A stretch of 64,000 nucleotides of DNA from NCBI GenBank assembly GCA_963678675.1, contig OY783195.1, forward strand, positions 14,234,505-14,298,504. Direction: 5' to 3'. Under the pieces are notes generated by a model, which made no database searches, was not told the origin of the DNA, and saw nothing but the letters and a program-made list of their open reading frames with translations. This document shows, in pieces, positions 33,050-43,646 of the stretch. Both the position numbers and the translations under genes were made by a program. The first letter of the stretch is position 1. Every line of letters starts with the position of its first letter. The stretch comes from Xiphydria camelus. Taxonomy: Eukaryota; Arthropoda; Insecta; Hymenoptera; Xiphydriidae.

Positions 33050-34570
33050 TCTACTTAGTCCATTTCATTTCCTTCCCGATGCCAATGGGAGGCCGAATGC
33101 ATCTTCAAAGTTGGAGCTCTTCTTCTTCGTTACCTTCCTACGAACCATTGCGTCTCGCATCCTTTGCTCCATCCTTCCCGTGGAGCCTCTCGCGTTTACT
33201 CCGGTTCTCGTTCTCTACCTACGGGCTTTTGTTAGCTTTCGCGTCATGTTACTTACTTGGTCGGTTACATGCTTATCCCTTATTTCTTCCACCTCATCCT
33301 CGCTATTATTCTAGCTCCCATTCCAGTCCGTCAACTTTAATTCCTTCGATTCCTCAGGGTATTCTTCCTTTATCTCAGGTACGCATAGCGTGGCGTCTCC
33401 CAGAGCAATCTATCGTCCTATTCTTGCGTTAGTTAACTGATTAAATTAGCACGACTTACCTTTAAATTGATATCCTATTCTCTGATTGGTTATTTCTTCC
33501 ACCTGATTCCTTTATCGGTGTCTTCCTCCTTGCCGGCACGTCAAGCCAACACTCTCTTCCCTTTATCTGGTTGTTTATTCCTTATTCCTTCCAGGATACA
33601 TTCTCTGTGGCTTCTGTTTCCCCTTCCCAGGGTGCTTCTCTCTTTTTAAGTCTTCTCCCTCCTTTGTCGACACGACCGGTAACGCTCCCGGTGCGTCTCA
33701 CTCGTCTGGCCAATTTCTATCTCGCTTGCCATGCCTGCTCTGCTTGGGAGTCTTATAATTACCTTAATAGCTGCCGACTACAGCCACCGATTACCTCTAC
33801 TTTTCTTTTCATAAGATTCCAGTTCCTCATCGAGTATCCCATGCATTGCTCGCGCATGACTGACACGTGGGTGGACTTGTTGTTAGTATGTCTGGCGAGG
33901 GACTGGTCGTTCCGGCTTCCACCTCCTTCTCGCTATTGTTCTGGAACCCTTTTTAGTCGTTTACGTCGATACTTCATTTCTTCGATTCCTTGGAGAATTT
34001 TTCCTATTCAGCAGATACGCTCGGCACGACGTTTCCTGAGGAAATCTCACGTCTTCTTGTTGCGATCCTTACCTAGTTGGATTAGTACGATCTACCTTTA
34101 TACTGATATCTTGTTCCATATTTGGTTTTCCCTTTTGGTTGCTCGTAAGCGTTCCCCTCCTTGCCGGTGCGTTCAGCAAAGCTTCCGCGCCGACACTCTC
34201 GTCCCTCAGTTGATTGCTTCTTTCTTATTCCTTCCAGAATACATTCCTTTAGCTTCTCTTTCCCCTTCTCGGTTTGTTTCTCCCTTTTAGAGCCTTCTTC
34301 CTCTTTTGTCGGTACGCGGGTGAACTGGCAGGGAACTGACAGGAAACTTAACCTTAAATGTCAAACTGGATAGACCAACCTTGTTAGTGTGCCTGGCGGA
34401 TACCTAACTAGTCGTACCGGCATCCACCTCCTCGCTATTGTTCCGCCTCCCTTTTTTCCCGTTCCTTTACTTTGTTTCCATCGATTCCTCGGGGGATTCT
34501 TCCTAGGCCTTATTCTTCCTTCTTGGTAGGTATGCTCGACGTGGCAACTCCCGGAGCATAATTTGTGCAG
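33050..34570. repeat. Pyrimidine-rich degenerate tandem repeat, about 1.5 kb
   Basis: The plus strand is strongly C+T rich. Three diverged units recur around CCTCGCTATT...TTCGATTCCT...TACGC (about 33290, 33930 and 34425). Long frames here on the plus strand are by-products of the skew and have no protein-like composition. In element G the block would lie in a minus-strand intron, where it is purine-rich. Confidence 0.6.
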
Positions 34571-34693
34571 AAACTTCTATCTCATCAAATCAAATTTAAT
34601 CCACCTTCGTTATAGTCTTTCAATCAAATTGAATGATTTTCTATCAGTTTTCCAACAAAGATTTTCTACACTTAACCTCAATCTGTCACTTAC

Positions 34694-34805
34694 CTAAATA
34701 ATCCTGGTTTCTAACCCTATTTTCGTATAATTCAATATCATCGTCACTTGTGTCGGACATATCCGATATATCCGACACATCACTATCGCCTTCGTTAGAC
34801 GTCAT
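34694..34805 (-). CDS. Putative first exon of an element G gene
   Basis: Reads MTSNEGDSDVSDISDMSDTS and then DDDIELYENRVRNQDYL, followed by a GTAAGT donor at 34693. Short acidic Ser/Asp starts like this open many Harbinger transposases. No downstream exon was recognised, so it is an orphan. Identity is a guess. Confidence 0.35.
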
Positions 34806-35647
34806 TTTAATAACTTGCAACAAAAATACGGAGATAGAAAACGTCAACTCTCAAAAGTATTTAAATAACCGCGCCAGGCAAACTAATCGCCGTAGTGCGC
34901 ATGTCAGTCCACACAGTTCACGATCAGGACCAAGCATCGGATGGACGGTACAGGAACCGTTCCACACACGATCCCAGCGGTGGTTGGAACGCCGCACAAC
35001 ATCGTACAGGGACCGTCCAGCGTACGGTTGGAACAGAATTTCTCTACTGCGCATGCCCGGTACCGTTCATGTACGGTTTTCTGCTCGGTTGGAACAAACC
35101 TATTATTGACAATATTATTGACCGTCTCCGGGCCACTTTACGTCTTACGGGTATCAGAATACTTGATCCTGATTGGTCTATTCGCTTACGTCTTACATCT
35201 TATGGAATTTTCTGTGTGATGGCCTTGACGACGCCACACTCGCGGATGACTACGCATGCGCATTCACGCTTCTCCGGTGATTCTATTGGACGAGGAGACC
35301 CAAAGGGGTGCTCATGCAAAACTCACAATTTTGCTATGGTTCAAATGATCGCGGACATACGGTATATGCACCCATCTGAATCCCGCTTTAGGTTAAATAG
35401 GCATATTAGGTTAAGAAGTCGTATTAGGTTAAGAAGGTGTTGTTATTTAACGCGAGCGCGAATTATTTTAATTAGAAGATTGTCGTGAAGAAGCTCTTGG
35501 AAGTAAGAGCCTACGGGGAGAAAAAGATATCGAGCTTTCCGCAAGGAAGGGTAAGTGTAATACTTAATGTAATGAAAATAATATCAAAAGGTATGTGGAT
35601 CAAAGTTTTATTATTTTTTCATATCCTTGTATTTCATATGGTTACAG

Positions 35648-35805
35648 GTCTAGCGCTCAGTCGTGCAGCCGTCATGGAACAATTGCCTCGAGGAGCTAGG
35701 CAATGTCCAACGACTCGAGGTACACGACTGCTTTGTCAACTTGGAGGCGAGCGACAAAGGGAAGAAGACTGGAGCTATTCGTCATTGCAGCTGCTCAGCT
35801 ATCAA
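35648..35805 (+). pseudogene. Unidentified spliced exon in the M palindrome arm
   Basis: Bounded by a TTACAG acceptor and a CAA/GTGAGT donor. It encodes AAVMEQLPRGARQCPTTRGT and then ERQREEDWSYSSLQLLSYQ. The right arm (minus strand, about 38369-38526) carries the same exon with a few changes. An upstream exon-like segment (35485-35549) ends SSFPQGR at a GTAAGT. I do not recognise the product; it may be a captured host exon or the start of a lost transposase. Confidence 0.4.
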
Positions 35806-36627
35806 GTGAGTAATATTCCTGAGCTTCCAGTAGCCTGTGACAAATCAATTAATATTTCATAAGATATATTAGATCGGGTTTGCATTTCAGGTTAGACGAT
35901 TGAAATTTGGTACCCCATAGTCTGCATCACAGAACAGTTATCCAATCATCACTGAAGAGTACCACAAGTGAATAACGTCCCTGAGCTTAACAATAATCAG
36001 CGAAAAAAAAATTAATATTCTTTAAAGATTATTATATCGAATTTGTATTTCAGATCAGAGGAAGGAGCGTAAAATCTGGTGCCCGACAGGCTATGTCGTA
36101 GGACCGTACCGAGCAATCCAGTCGTCATTGAAGATTTGGCTCCACATCTCACAAAGACTCTTCGACAGCGATATCCAACGTTTGTGAGAGATGTGCATGT
36201 TTTCTCTGGTGCATCGACAATGCAATTTCTATAATTCCGCTCTACACAATGTTATTCCTTTTCGATTCTTTTTTACATTTCACGTTTTGTTGCTATCTAC
36301 ATTCTGGTGATATTTATATATACTTTAATCTTCATCTAATTATATCTTTACTTACAATGTTCCTTTTAGTCGAGATTTTGTTTGTTTTCCTCTGCATCTC
36401 TATATCTGTATATTAACTATTTTAAATCTAGCTAATAAATTAATGTTTCCATATTTGAGGTATTTTAGCTCCTTGGTTCCATTAATTCCTTTTTTTCCTT
36501 TTCTCAATTTAGCCAGTATGATTTTGTTTGTTCTTTTTTCGTATCTCTCTCTATGTATGTTTATTATCTTTCTTAAATCTGGCTAATAAATTAATTTTTC
36601 CGTATTTCATTTCTGGTTACAAAACTG

Positions 36628-38070
36628 TGGAGTATATTTTCGTCGGCAGGTAGGAGGGAAGGGATTAATTTTTATTTTAATGCTCCGAATTGTTTTTACG
36701 GGTGAATTTTATAGTGGCACTGAAAAGAGCCATTTTTCGCGCAATTAAACAAACAAAAGATCAGCGACGCTGATTTACTCCGAAAATTTTATCTCGATTA
36801 TTGACAGCGTGTGTTACCGAGTGCGATCATTTTGATTATTAATTGGTTTTTAATAGCGAAAATGGTTCGTTATACAAATGAAGAGAAAGCAGATCTCATG
36901 CTCTTGCTAGGGCACTGTAGCCTGAGGGAAACGAGTAGGATTTTCCTACAGCGTCACCCGATGAAACCAGGTCCTAGCACGTCCATGCTTCACAAACTGC
37001 TAAGCAAATTCCGTCGGACGGATTCAACGACGAACTTTACAGGTTTGGGACGTCCTTCCATCAGGGACCCCAACTGCGAGGCAGTCGTCCTCGGTTCCGT
37101 TGCAGAGGAAATGCAGTTATCGGTGAGGCGTATCGAGAGGGATACTGGGATATCGAAGATGACAGTTCACGAGATCCTCCGGCAACATCGTAACAAACCG
37201 TTTAAGGGTCGTGTTCACCAGGCCCTTACGGTGAACGACGAGGCGCGTTGGTTGAGAAGAGTAGCCGCTGACCAAACGTACGTCGCTAAAATTTGTTTCA
37301 GCGACGAATGTACGTTCTGGACAAATGGTGAAGTTCGTTCGCATTATTACCGGTATTGGGCGACGGAGAACCCTCACATCCTGCTACCACGTCGACATCA
37401 GGGTGCTGGCAAAGTCAACGTGTGGGTCGGGATGTGGAGGGACGTCATCATTTGTCCAATTTTCTTTCAAGGCAACATGAATGCCGAGAGATATTTGGCC
37501 ATGATGGAGGAGGAGGTCCTTCCGACACTTGTGAATATTGCTGGAGAGGAAGACGTCATCTTCCAGCAGGATGGTGCTCCAGCGCATACAAGTGTTCGTG
37601 TCCGCCAGTTCCTTGATATAGTTTTCGGAGAAAACTGGATAGGACTGTGTGGACCGATGGAATGGCCTCCTAGATCTCCGGACCTCACTCCTCTCGATTT
37701 TTTCCTCTGGGGCTACCTGAAGAGAAGAATCTTCAACAGGCCGCAAATTAATGGAACCGAGGAGTTGAAGAACCTCATTCGTATGGAGTATGCAGCAATA
37801 ACGGCAGAGACCCTAAGAAAGGTCCGCCGAAGCTTCCACAGAAGAGTTACGATGGTGTGCCAGCAGAATATCAATGGTGGCCACATCGAACACTTGTTAT
37901 AGAAGCTTCGCCGCCGTCTGATCGATCCAGTCGGCACTCACGTTTTCAATGGCGCAAAAAAAATGGCTCTTTTCAGAGCCACCATAAAATTCGCACGTAG
38001 GAACGATTCGGGGTGTTAAAATAAAAATTAGTCCTTTTTCCCTCCTACCTGTCGACGAAAATATACTCCA
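36628..38070 (+). mobile_element. Tc1/mariner-superfamily transposon (1.44 kb) with open transposase
   Basis: Terminal repeats TGGAGTATATTTTCGTCG / CGACGAAAATATACTCCA continue through CAGGTAGGAGGGAA. A second inner pair, AAAAGAGCCATTTTT / AAAAAATGGCTCTTTT, lies nearer the gene. The flanks show TG on both sides, not the expected TA. It encodes an uninterrupted transposase. Confidence 0.9.
36862..37902 (+). CDS. Mariner-type transposase, full-length open frame (346 aa)
   Basis: Start chosen at MVRYTNEEKADLMLLLGHCS; an upstream in-frame GTG is not needed. The N-terminal helix-turn-helix pair includes SRIFLQRHP and GLGRPS (about 61-66, a GRPR-like motif). Catalytic residues by my count: D148 (FSDECTFW), D237 (FQQDGAPAH) and D274 (RSPDLTPLDFFLWG), leaving 36 residues between the last two, so DD36D. 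The length fits the 340-350 aa of mariner transposases. It ends GGHIEHLL. It would cut and paste the element at TA sites. No stop or frameshift is present, so it is the best candidate here for a recently active gene. Confidence 0.9.
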   Translation: MVRYTNEEKADLMLLLGHCSLRETSRIFLQRHPMKPGPSTSMLHKLLSKFRRTDSTTNFTGLGRPSIRDPNCEAVVLGSVAEEMQLSVRRIERDTGISKMTVHEILRQHRNKPFKGRVHQALTVNDEARWLRRVAADQTYVAKICFSDECTFWTNGEVRSHYYRYWATENPHILLPRRHQGAGKVNVWVGMWRDVIICPIFFQGNMNAERYLAMMEEEVLPTLVNIAGEEDVIFQQDGAPAHTSVRVRQFLDIVFGENWIGLCGPMEWPPRSPDLTPLDFFLWGYLKRRIFNRPQINGTEELKNLIRMEYAAITAETLRKVRRSFHRRVTMVCQQNINGGHIEHLL

Positions 38071-38825
38071 TGATTTTCTAATCAGAGATGAAATATGGAA
38101 AAATTAATTTATTAGCCAGATTTAAAATAGTTAATATACAGATATAGAGATGCAGAGGAAAACAAACAAAATCTCATAGACTAAAAGGAACATTGTAAGT
38201 AAAGATATAAAGTTTGTTCCTGATGATTGGATAACTGCTCTGTGATGCAGACTATGGGGTACCAAGTTTCAATCGTCTAACCTGAAATGCAAACCCGATC
38301 TAATATATCTTATGAAATATTAATTGATTTGTGTCACAGGCCACTGGAAGCTCAGGAATATTACTCACTTGATAGCTGAGCAGCTGCAATGACGAATAGC
38401 TCCAGTCTTCTTCTAATTGTCGCTCGCCTCCAAGTCGAGAAAGCAGTCGTGTACCTCGAGTCGTTGGACATTGCCTAGCTCCTCGAGGCAATTGTTCCAT
38501 GACGGCTGCACGACTGAGCGCTAGACCTGTAACCATATGAAATACAAGGATATGAAAAAATAATAAAACTTTTTGATCCACATACCTTTTGATATTATTT
38601 TCATTACATTAAGTATTACACTTACCCTTCCTTGCGGAAAGCTCGATATCTTTTTCTCCCCGTAGGCTTTTACTTCCAAGAGCTTCTTCACGACAAAATC
38701 TTCTAATTAAAATAACTCGCGCTCGCGTTAAATAACAACACCTTCTTAACTTAATACGACTTCTTAACCTAAAATATGCCTATTTAACCTAATCCGCCTC
38801 CTTGATCAAAATATTGTACGGAAAC

Positions 38826-38944
38826 CGATCTGAACTTGCTGACAACGCAAACACACGCGGATGACTACGCATGCGCATTCACGCTTCTCCGGTGATTCTA
38901 TTGGACGAGGAGCCCACAGGAGTGCTCATGCAAAACTCGCAATT
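38826..38944. mobile_element. Family A element, half copy (copy 4)
   Basis: Carries CCGATCTGAACTTGCTGAC, GGATGACTACGCATGCGCAT and GTGCTCATGCAAAACTCGC, the right half of family A, ending at AATT where T2 starts. The other end is not seen. Confidence 0.75.
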
Positions 38945-39870
38945 GGGTGTTTTCACATTTTTCAAAAACTGGCTTAAAATGAAGATTATCGTGTATATAC
39001 ATGATATTAATAAATTAAAAAATTTTTCTGTCAAGTTTTTATGAGAAAATTGAGTCTAAAAATCAAATGTGGAAATGTCCCGCGAAAAACGAGATTTGCC
39101 TGTAATGGCGGTTGTGACGTCATGATCTGTACAAATAAATAGCTGTCAAACGGAGATGCCTATGGTTTTGCGGTGTTTTTCTGTGATTCGGAAAGTTTGT
39201 TGTTTCTACATCGTTTTTTGTGAAAGTGGCTGAAAATGCATGCACCACAAGTCCACAGGAAATCGTGTTTTGTGCCACAATGCACGAATACTTCTGTGCG
39301 AACTCCAGACAGTGTTTGTGAATGTGCCGAGAGACTGTGACATGAGACGAAAATGGTTTAAAGCGGCCAGAAGACCTAAGTCAAAATCGATATTCCATTG
39401 CTGCGAAGATCATTTCAATGTAAGTTTCCTTATACTATAGGTTCATAGGTTATGTTCAGTGAATGCTTTTGGTTGACAGCTTAAAGAGGACAGAAAATTA
39501 TTTGCGGTACAAGACTGGGAGGAAATATTTTAATGAAACAAGGAGTTATGCCTCACATCTTCGACTGCCAAAAAGACAGGAAGAGAGCTGCAAGTAAGCA
39601 GCCGACACCACTTCACCTAAAACGCAAGAGAGAATGGTTAATCGAGGAAGTCATGTCTGCTACCAAAGTTCAACAACAGGCACTATCTCTTCAAGATGAA
39701 CCAGACAATAGTATTGGTGCCAGTGGACTGGATCACGAGCAAGAAACTTCTGAAAAAAACGTTCAGTGTTTAAGCATTTATATATAGACTCGAAGTGTCG
39801 CAGTGCAACACAAAAAAGATCGTATTGCAGCATAGGAATTCAGTGCCATTTTGATTGTAGTTCAGGCAGT
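38945..39870 (+). mobile_element. THAP-carrying element T2 (one arm, right limit uncertain)
   Basis: Begins GGGTGTTTTCACATTTTTC right after AATT of a family-A half, the same junction as T1's right end, then follows the T1 right arm in reverse. It is not palindromic and keeps more of the THAP gene 3' part. The right limit was not found; unrelated sequence begins by about 39880. Confidence 0.65.
39236..39787 (+). pseudogene. THAP-domain gene in T2
   Basis: ATG at 39236 opens MHAPQVHRKSCFVPQCTNTS as in T1. A small deletion after RTPD causes a frameshift; the VFVNVPRDCDMRRKWFKAAR block and the CCEDHF ligands follow in another frame. Exon 2 (from about 39480) has lost bases near EEDRKLF and after KTG, then continues GVMPHIFDCQKDRKRAASK and ALSLQDEPDNSIGASGLDH to a stop at 39787. 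It shows what followed the palindrome centre of T1. Confidence 0.7.
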
Positions 39871-39883
39871 TTCAACTGAAATA

Positions 39884-40045
39884 CGCATAAACAAGCAGAA
39901 GCTTCGACGAAAACGTGTCTTCACTGTGAAGCAGCTATCCCGAGAAATTCGACACATTTGGAAGGCACTTCCCCGTAAATACGCCGAAAATTTGATGGAT
40001 AGTATGCCTCGGAGATGCCAAGCAATAATCGATGGTGGTGATTGA
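39884..40045 (+). pseudogene. Tc1-like transposase C-terminal remnant
   Basis: Reads QLSREIRHIWKALPRKYAEN and then LMDSMPRRCQAIIDGGD before a stop. The WxxxPxxYxxNLxxSMPRRCxAxI pattern is the C-terminus of Tc1-type transposases. The catalytic part is absent. The same sequence is in R at about 49055-49174 and its inverted copy at about 48870-49000. Confidence 0.75.
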
Positions 40046-40346
40046 ACTCATTATTAACCAAATTGTGCATTGCCTTGGACCATATCAAACGTATGTATGT
40101 TAAAAGAAACATTGTTGAATAATGTCTTCATGAATAATGCCGTACACGTTCTTACTTAACAGACTATACTTACAATCTCACGTCCTTCATGGAAGGCTAA
40201 TTGCCGGACGGATCGGAGTAAGCCATCCCCGCAGTGGCCAGCTTAATAAATACAGCTATACATGGAATACTAAGTCAGATTGTAAAGGGGAGAAATAACG
40301 GATTCCATAGATAACCGTGTAAATCTGATACCTGGCTTGCCATGTA

Positions 40347-40557
40347 CACCCGGGTTCACGGATTCTGAACATAGTGACTTTTCAAAATGTCATATTTCAA
40401 TATACTAACCAATGAATAATTAATTATCATGCTTTCATTAGCCAGGACAAAGGCTGCATTAGCTAATGAAAGTTTGACATTTAATTGCTAATTGGCTGTT
40501 ACGTTTTAAAATTACATTTTGAAAAGTCATTATGTTCAGAATCCGTGAACCCGGGTG
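40347..40557. mobile_element. Palindromic MITE, family B copy 3 (211 bp)
   Basis: Ends CACCCGGGTTCACGGATTC and complement, TA on both sides. Interior as in the other B copies, with TCTGAACATAGTGACTTTT replacing TCTGTCGCTGGTGAC. Confidence 0.85.
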
Positions 40558-40629
40558 TACATCCGGAGCTACGGATTCTTCTTCTGGTTACTTTTGCAAA
40601 ATGTTTCTATTATAGGTACCCTATATATT

Positions 40630-41374
40630 AGGTTCGTTCCAACTAACATGAGAACTGGTTCTGAACTCGGCGGAGTGTGCGCAGTCTGATTTAGCCGTTC
40701 CAACAAACACAGAACTGGTTCTGGAACGATTCCAAAGAGCGTTCCAACTAAACTGCGAACTGTAACAGAACGGTTCTAGAACGGTAATTCCAGTCCCTAG
40801 TTCTGAATTGGGACGATTTTCTAGCCCACGCGTAGTAAGGCGCGAGACGCGCTCTATTTGAATCGGTGAGTCCAAGAACAGTACAAATGCATAAAGATAG
40901 TTTCGAGAAAAAATGAAAAAACATAATAACTTCACAATGAGTTAATGGCCATGATATAAAAGTTGTGATAACTTTTTAGGTAAATGATAATTGAAAATAA
41001 AAAATCCGAAAAAATCACTCCCCTCCAAGTTATAGAAGGAAAAAATGTATGCACTCTTGTACTCTTTTTGGACTCATCTTTCTTTTTCTGCTTTTTTGAA
41101 TGTTTGTGCATGATAAGCTCTTGAAAACTGTAATGTTTTTTACGTTTCAACAATTAGTTGAACTCACATATTCGCTTAGGATAATCCGTGATTTTCCGCA
41201 AAATGTATACAAAAGGTGGACAAGCCTCCCTGTGCTGTGTGCGATCCTGTGTTCCAACACATCCCATGAATTCAGTTCTAGAACGCATCTGACTGGCGCA
41301 TGCGCATTAGATAATTCTTAACTAGTTCCAGGACGGTTCTAGAACTGTCCTAAAATGCTTGTTGGAACGAACCT
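40630..41374. mobile_element. 745-bp element, AGGTTCGTTCC ends, ATT duplication
   Basis: Ends AGGTTCGTTCCAACTA / GTTGGAACGAACCT, ATT on both sides (40627-40629, 41375-41377). Subterminal repeats of GAACTGGTTCTGGAACG type. A short Lys-rich minus-strand frame lies near 41000-41140; identity unknown. Related to G and R by its ends. Confidence 0.75.
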
Positions 41375-42210
41375 ATTAATTACTCATTCAAATTTCTAAC
41401 ATTAGCATCAACATCTATAGGTAGCAGAAATAATGGATTCGGTTTTTGAACAGTAAAAATAACAATTAACAAATTAAGAGAGGGAGGGGGCAGTTTTACT
41501 TCGACCAGGGTGTACACAATATCCTACAACAAATTAGGACAGTTATATTTTGGATTAATCTATTTCTCCAGCCTTATACTATACTTGTAAAACGCTTGCG
41601 TGCTGGTTATTCTCAGTATAGCGCTATACCGCGTTTATACTGTGTTTGTAAAACCCGCCCTCATTCATACGAGCAGCTAGTACGCCTGCGTCGGACTGAA
41701 AGTTTCCTGACAATCCGCAAACTTTTCTGACTGTCAGCAAACTCGTCTGACTCCTGCTGGAACAGCGGATTTGGAATCAGTGACTGTCACGTACTTCTTG
41801 CTGGAACGCGAGAATCTTAATGCGCATGCGCCTGACGTCCGCTGACAGTCTCTGACTCCTGCAGGAATAAACCTATGGTAATTGCAATGTAAGCCTTTTG
41901 TTTCTCGTCCATTCTTTAAAATTATAGTACAGAAAAACAACAACGTTCTACGAACTACAAACCTATACTGACATAAATACTGATCGTGTGCGGTGAATTA
42001 TGAAATACTGTCAGTAATTAATACTATCAGTAATATAGCCGATATCGGCGTGACGTCACGGAGTATTCTATATCTACTGCGTACTCTATGGAAATGCGAA
42101 CGGCGGCCATGTTGTAGAAACAGTTGTCAGATATAAATATAGAGCTCCGTAAAGACGTTTTCGTTGCTTTTTATAATTAAACGTTTCAAGTAGGCGGCGA
42201 TCTTATTAAG

Positions 42211-42291
42211 ATGGTAATTTGTGTCATTGTTGGTTGCTCGGCAACATACGGAAAGGATGGTAACTCCGTTAATTTATATGGTTTACCGTCT
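42211..42291 (+). pseudogene. THAP-like N-terminal exon fragment
   Basis: Reads MVICVIVGCSATYGKDGNSV and then NLYGLPSVIENQ, the start of a THAP-type zinc domain (CxxxGCSxxxG...P). The expected downstream Trp and CxxH ligands are missing; the sequence runs directly into the tail end of the SWIM gene on the opposite strand. Confidence 0.5.
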
Positions 42292-43646
42292 GTGATTGAA
42301 AACCAGTGTAACAAAACCATGGATCTTTAGGAGGAGGCGGGCATCTGCTTCTGCTTGAGTTGTACACATATTTTTGAAAAGTTCTTCGCACACTTTCAAC
42401 AGTTCTGGGAAACTCAAATTCTCTTTATTCTTGTTGAAGAACTGAAGAACTCTAGGGAGTCTCCGTGTCTGTTGTGTCGAAAGATGGATTTCTTGTGTAG
42501 AAAGATGTTCTGCGGTTTTATTGAGAGTTGTAGTAGTGACAAACCGGTCTTGGAAATCGCTTGATACTAAAAACACCCCACACACCAGATCTGTAACTTG
42601 TACTTTTCCCAGAAAATCATTAATTTCATTTACATTTGGCATATACTTTGCATAAAATTCCAATTGTTCGTTGTCTGAGATTTGGACGTCCACTTCTGAT
42701 CCTCGCAGAATTTCAAATTGTTTGTCCGCTGATTTAAAGTTCGAATTGCGGATTTCACAGGCTTCCACATTTTTAAGAAACGGAGGAAGCCAGGAATTCT
42801 CCTTTGATGTGCATGTAGTGCTCCTCTTCTTTTCGGCAGCAATTTCCAAAGCAAAAAGAACAGCAGCAACGTGAGAGCACGACGATCCATTTCCAGTCAT
42901 ACAATTGCAGTGTGCTGTTATCACCTCCCCTGAATCCATGAGAAGAACCCACGTACGAAGAAGCAGTTTATTAGCTCTCTGAGAATGTCTTACCTGATAG
43001 AAATACATCAAACAATGTATTATAAATAGAGAAAGTTAGGGCATATAATACTTACTTTGGCGAACACAACTGTCCGAGCCTGCGGAAGCTTCAGGAAAGA
43101 TATATGAGCCGTTGAAAGCCAGAATGGCCTAGTCACATTTCATGTAAGCTGAGATTATTTGACTGCAAAGTTAATTAAGTACAATTTGAAAAATTTGTCT
43201 AAATGATACAAACAGACACTTTAAATCGTAAAGATCTGATTTGTATCATCTAGACAGATTTTTCAAATTGTACTTAATTAACTTTGCAGTCAAATAATCT
43301 CAGCTTACATGAAATGTGACTTAGACCATTCTGGCTTTCATCGGCTCATATGATCCAAGTGACCTGATGGAACAAAATTATGCGTACCCATAGCTTTAAA
43401 GCTTTTAAGTTGCTTTAATGAATATAAGTCCATTGATAATACCAGGTATTGAAACAAGTCCTACCGTGTAACATTCGGTACAAGATCGTAACGTTTATCG
43501 GTATTTTTTAAACAAACATCGTAAGGATCAACACGACCGCATAGAGCTACTGTAGCCTTATACCTATCCGCATCAACACTAAATAATAGTCTCGAATAAT
43601 TCGCTAAAAACACAGCCATTGCATAGGTACAAATGTTTATATTCAA
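42283..43646 (-). pseudogene. SWIM zinc-finger protein fragment of a THAP/SWIM/YqaJ-type mobile gene
   Basis: Three exons read on the minus strand. About 43617-43466 carries YKATVALCGRVDPYDVCLK. About 43110-43055 carries HISFLKLPQARTVVFAK. 42993-42283 carries VRHSQRANKLLLRTWVLLMD and then AHCNCMTGNGSSCSHVAAVL. The last is a SWIM CxCx(n)CxH motif, known from MuDR transposases and from proteins with a YqaJ nuclease. No nuclease domain is present here. Exons 2 and 3 join in phase at GT/AG; exon 1 is separated by a foldback repeat. The C-terminal part is cut by the THAP fragment facing it. Confidence 0.65.
43108..43352. repeat. Inverted repeat, about 110-bp arms, in the SWIM gene
   Basis: Arms around CACATTTCATGTAAGCTGAG and TTAATTAAGTACAATTTGAA with a loop near 43220-43235. 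The arms include exon sequence (CCATTCTGGCTTTCA), so this is an inverted duplication made within the gene, not a separate MITE. Confidence 0.75.

Larger units (their letters stand above)
31490..35101. mobile_element. Element G, AGGTTTGTTCC ends, ATT duplication (3.6 kb)
   Basis: Ends AGGTTTGTTCCAACCGA / CTCGGTTGGAACAAACCT with ATT on both sides (31487-31489, 35102-35104). Same terminal repeat type as elements at 40630-41374 and 48459-50843. The only coding sign is a minus-strand exon at 34694-34805. A 3-bp AT-rich duplication and terminal repeat suggest a Harbinger relative (inference). Confidence 0.75.
19804..35225 (+). mobile_element. PIF/Harbinger element F (15.4 kb with nested insertions)
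   Basis: Ends AGGCCATCACACGG / CTGTGTGATGGCCT and TGA duplication (19801-19803, 35226-35228); joining the flanks recreates the centre of a family-A MITE. The subterminal repeats CCCGGAGACG(A)TCAATAATA at 22484 and 35110 are inverted copies. It carries a Harbinger transposase (plus) and a MADF/BESS gene (minus), interlocked. EnSpm2, G, element N, a piggyBac-like element and Harbinger MITEs are nested in it. Confidence 0.8.
18028..35362. mobile_element. Family A element copy 3, split by T1 and Harbinger F
   Basis: Left end CCATATGTCCGCGATCA at 18028, right end GATCGCGGACATACGG at 35362, TA on both sides. The A sequence is present in three pieces: 18028-18063, 19654-19803 and 35226-35362. Together they make one normal 320-bp A copy. 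T1 (AATT duplication) and F (TGA duplication) fill the gaps. Confidence 0.8.
35385..38793. mobile_element. Large palindromic element M, centre occupied by mariner
   Basis: The left arm (about 35385-36625) and the right arm (38073-38793) are inverted copies sharing TTATTTAACGCGAGCGCGAA, the unidentified exon and AATTAATTTATTAGCCAG. The right arm has lost an internal segment (about 35950-36340 has no partner). No clear end repeats. The mariner (36628-38070) sits at the junction of the arms. Confidence 0.75.
39884..41876. mobile_element. Element R' (second copy of R), left end missing
   Basis: Matches R (48459-50843) from the Tc1 tail at 39890 through B3 and the CATCAACATCTATA region to the end repeat at about 41876 (CTGCAGGAATAAACCTA). 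It differs by the element inserted at the TATA-rich site (40630-41374 here, 49764-50330 in R). Confidence 0.75.

Noticed and set aside
33571..34290. 239-aa plus-strand open frame
   Set aside because: Lies in a C+T-rich degenerate repeat; composition is Ser/Leu/Phe/Pro driven by base skew and no domain is visible.
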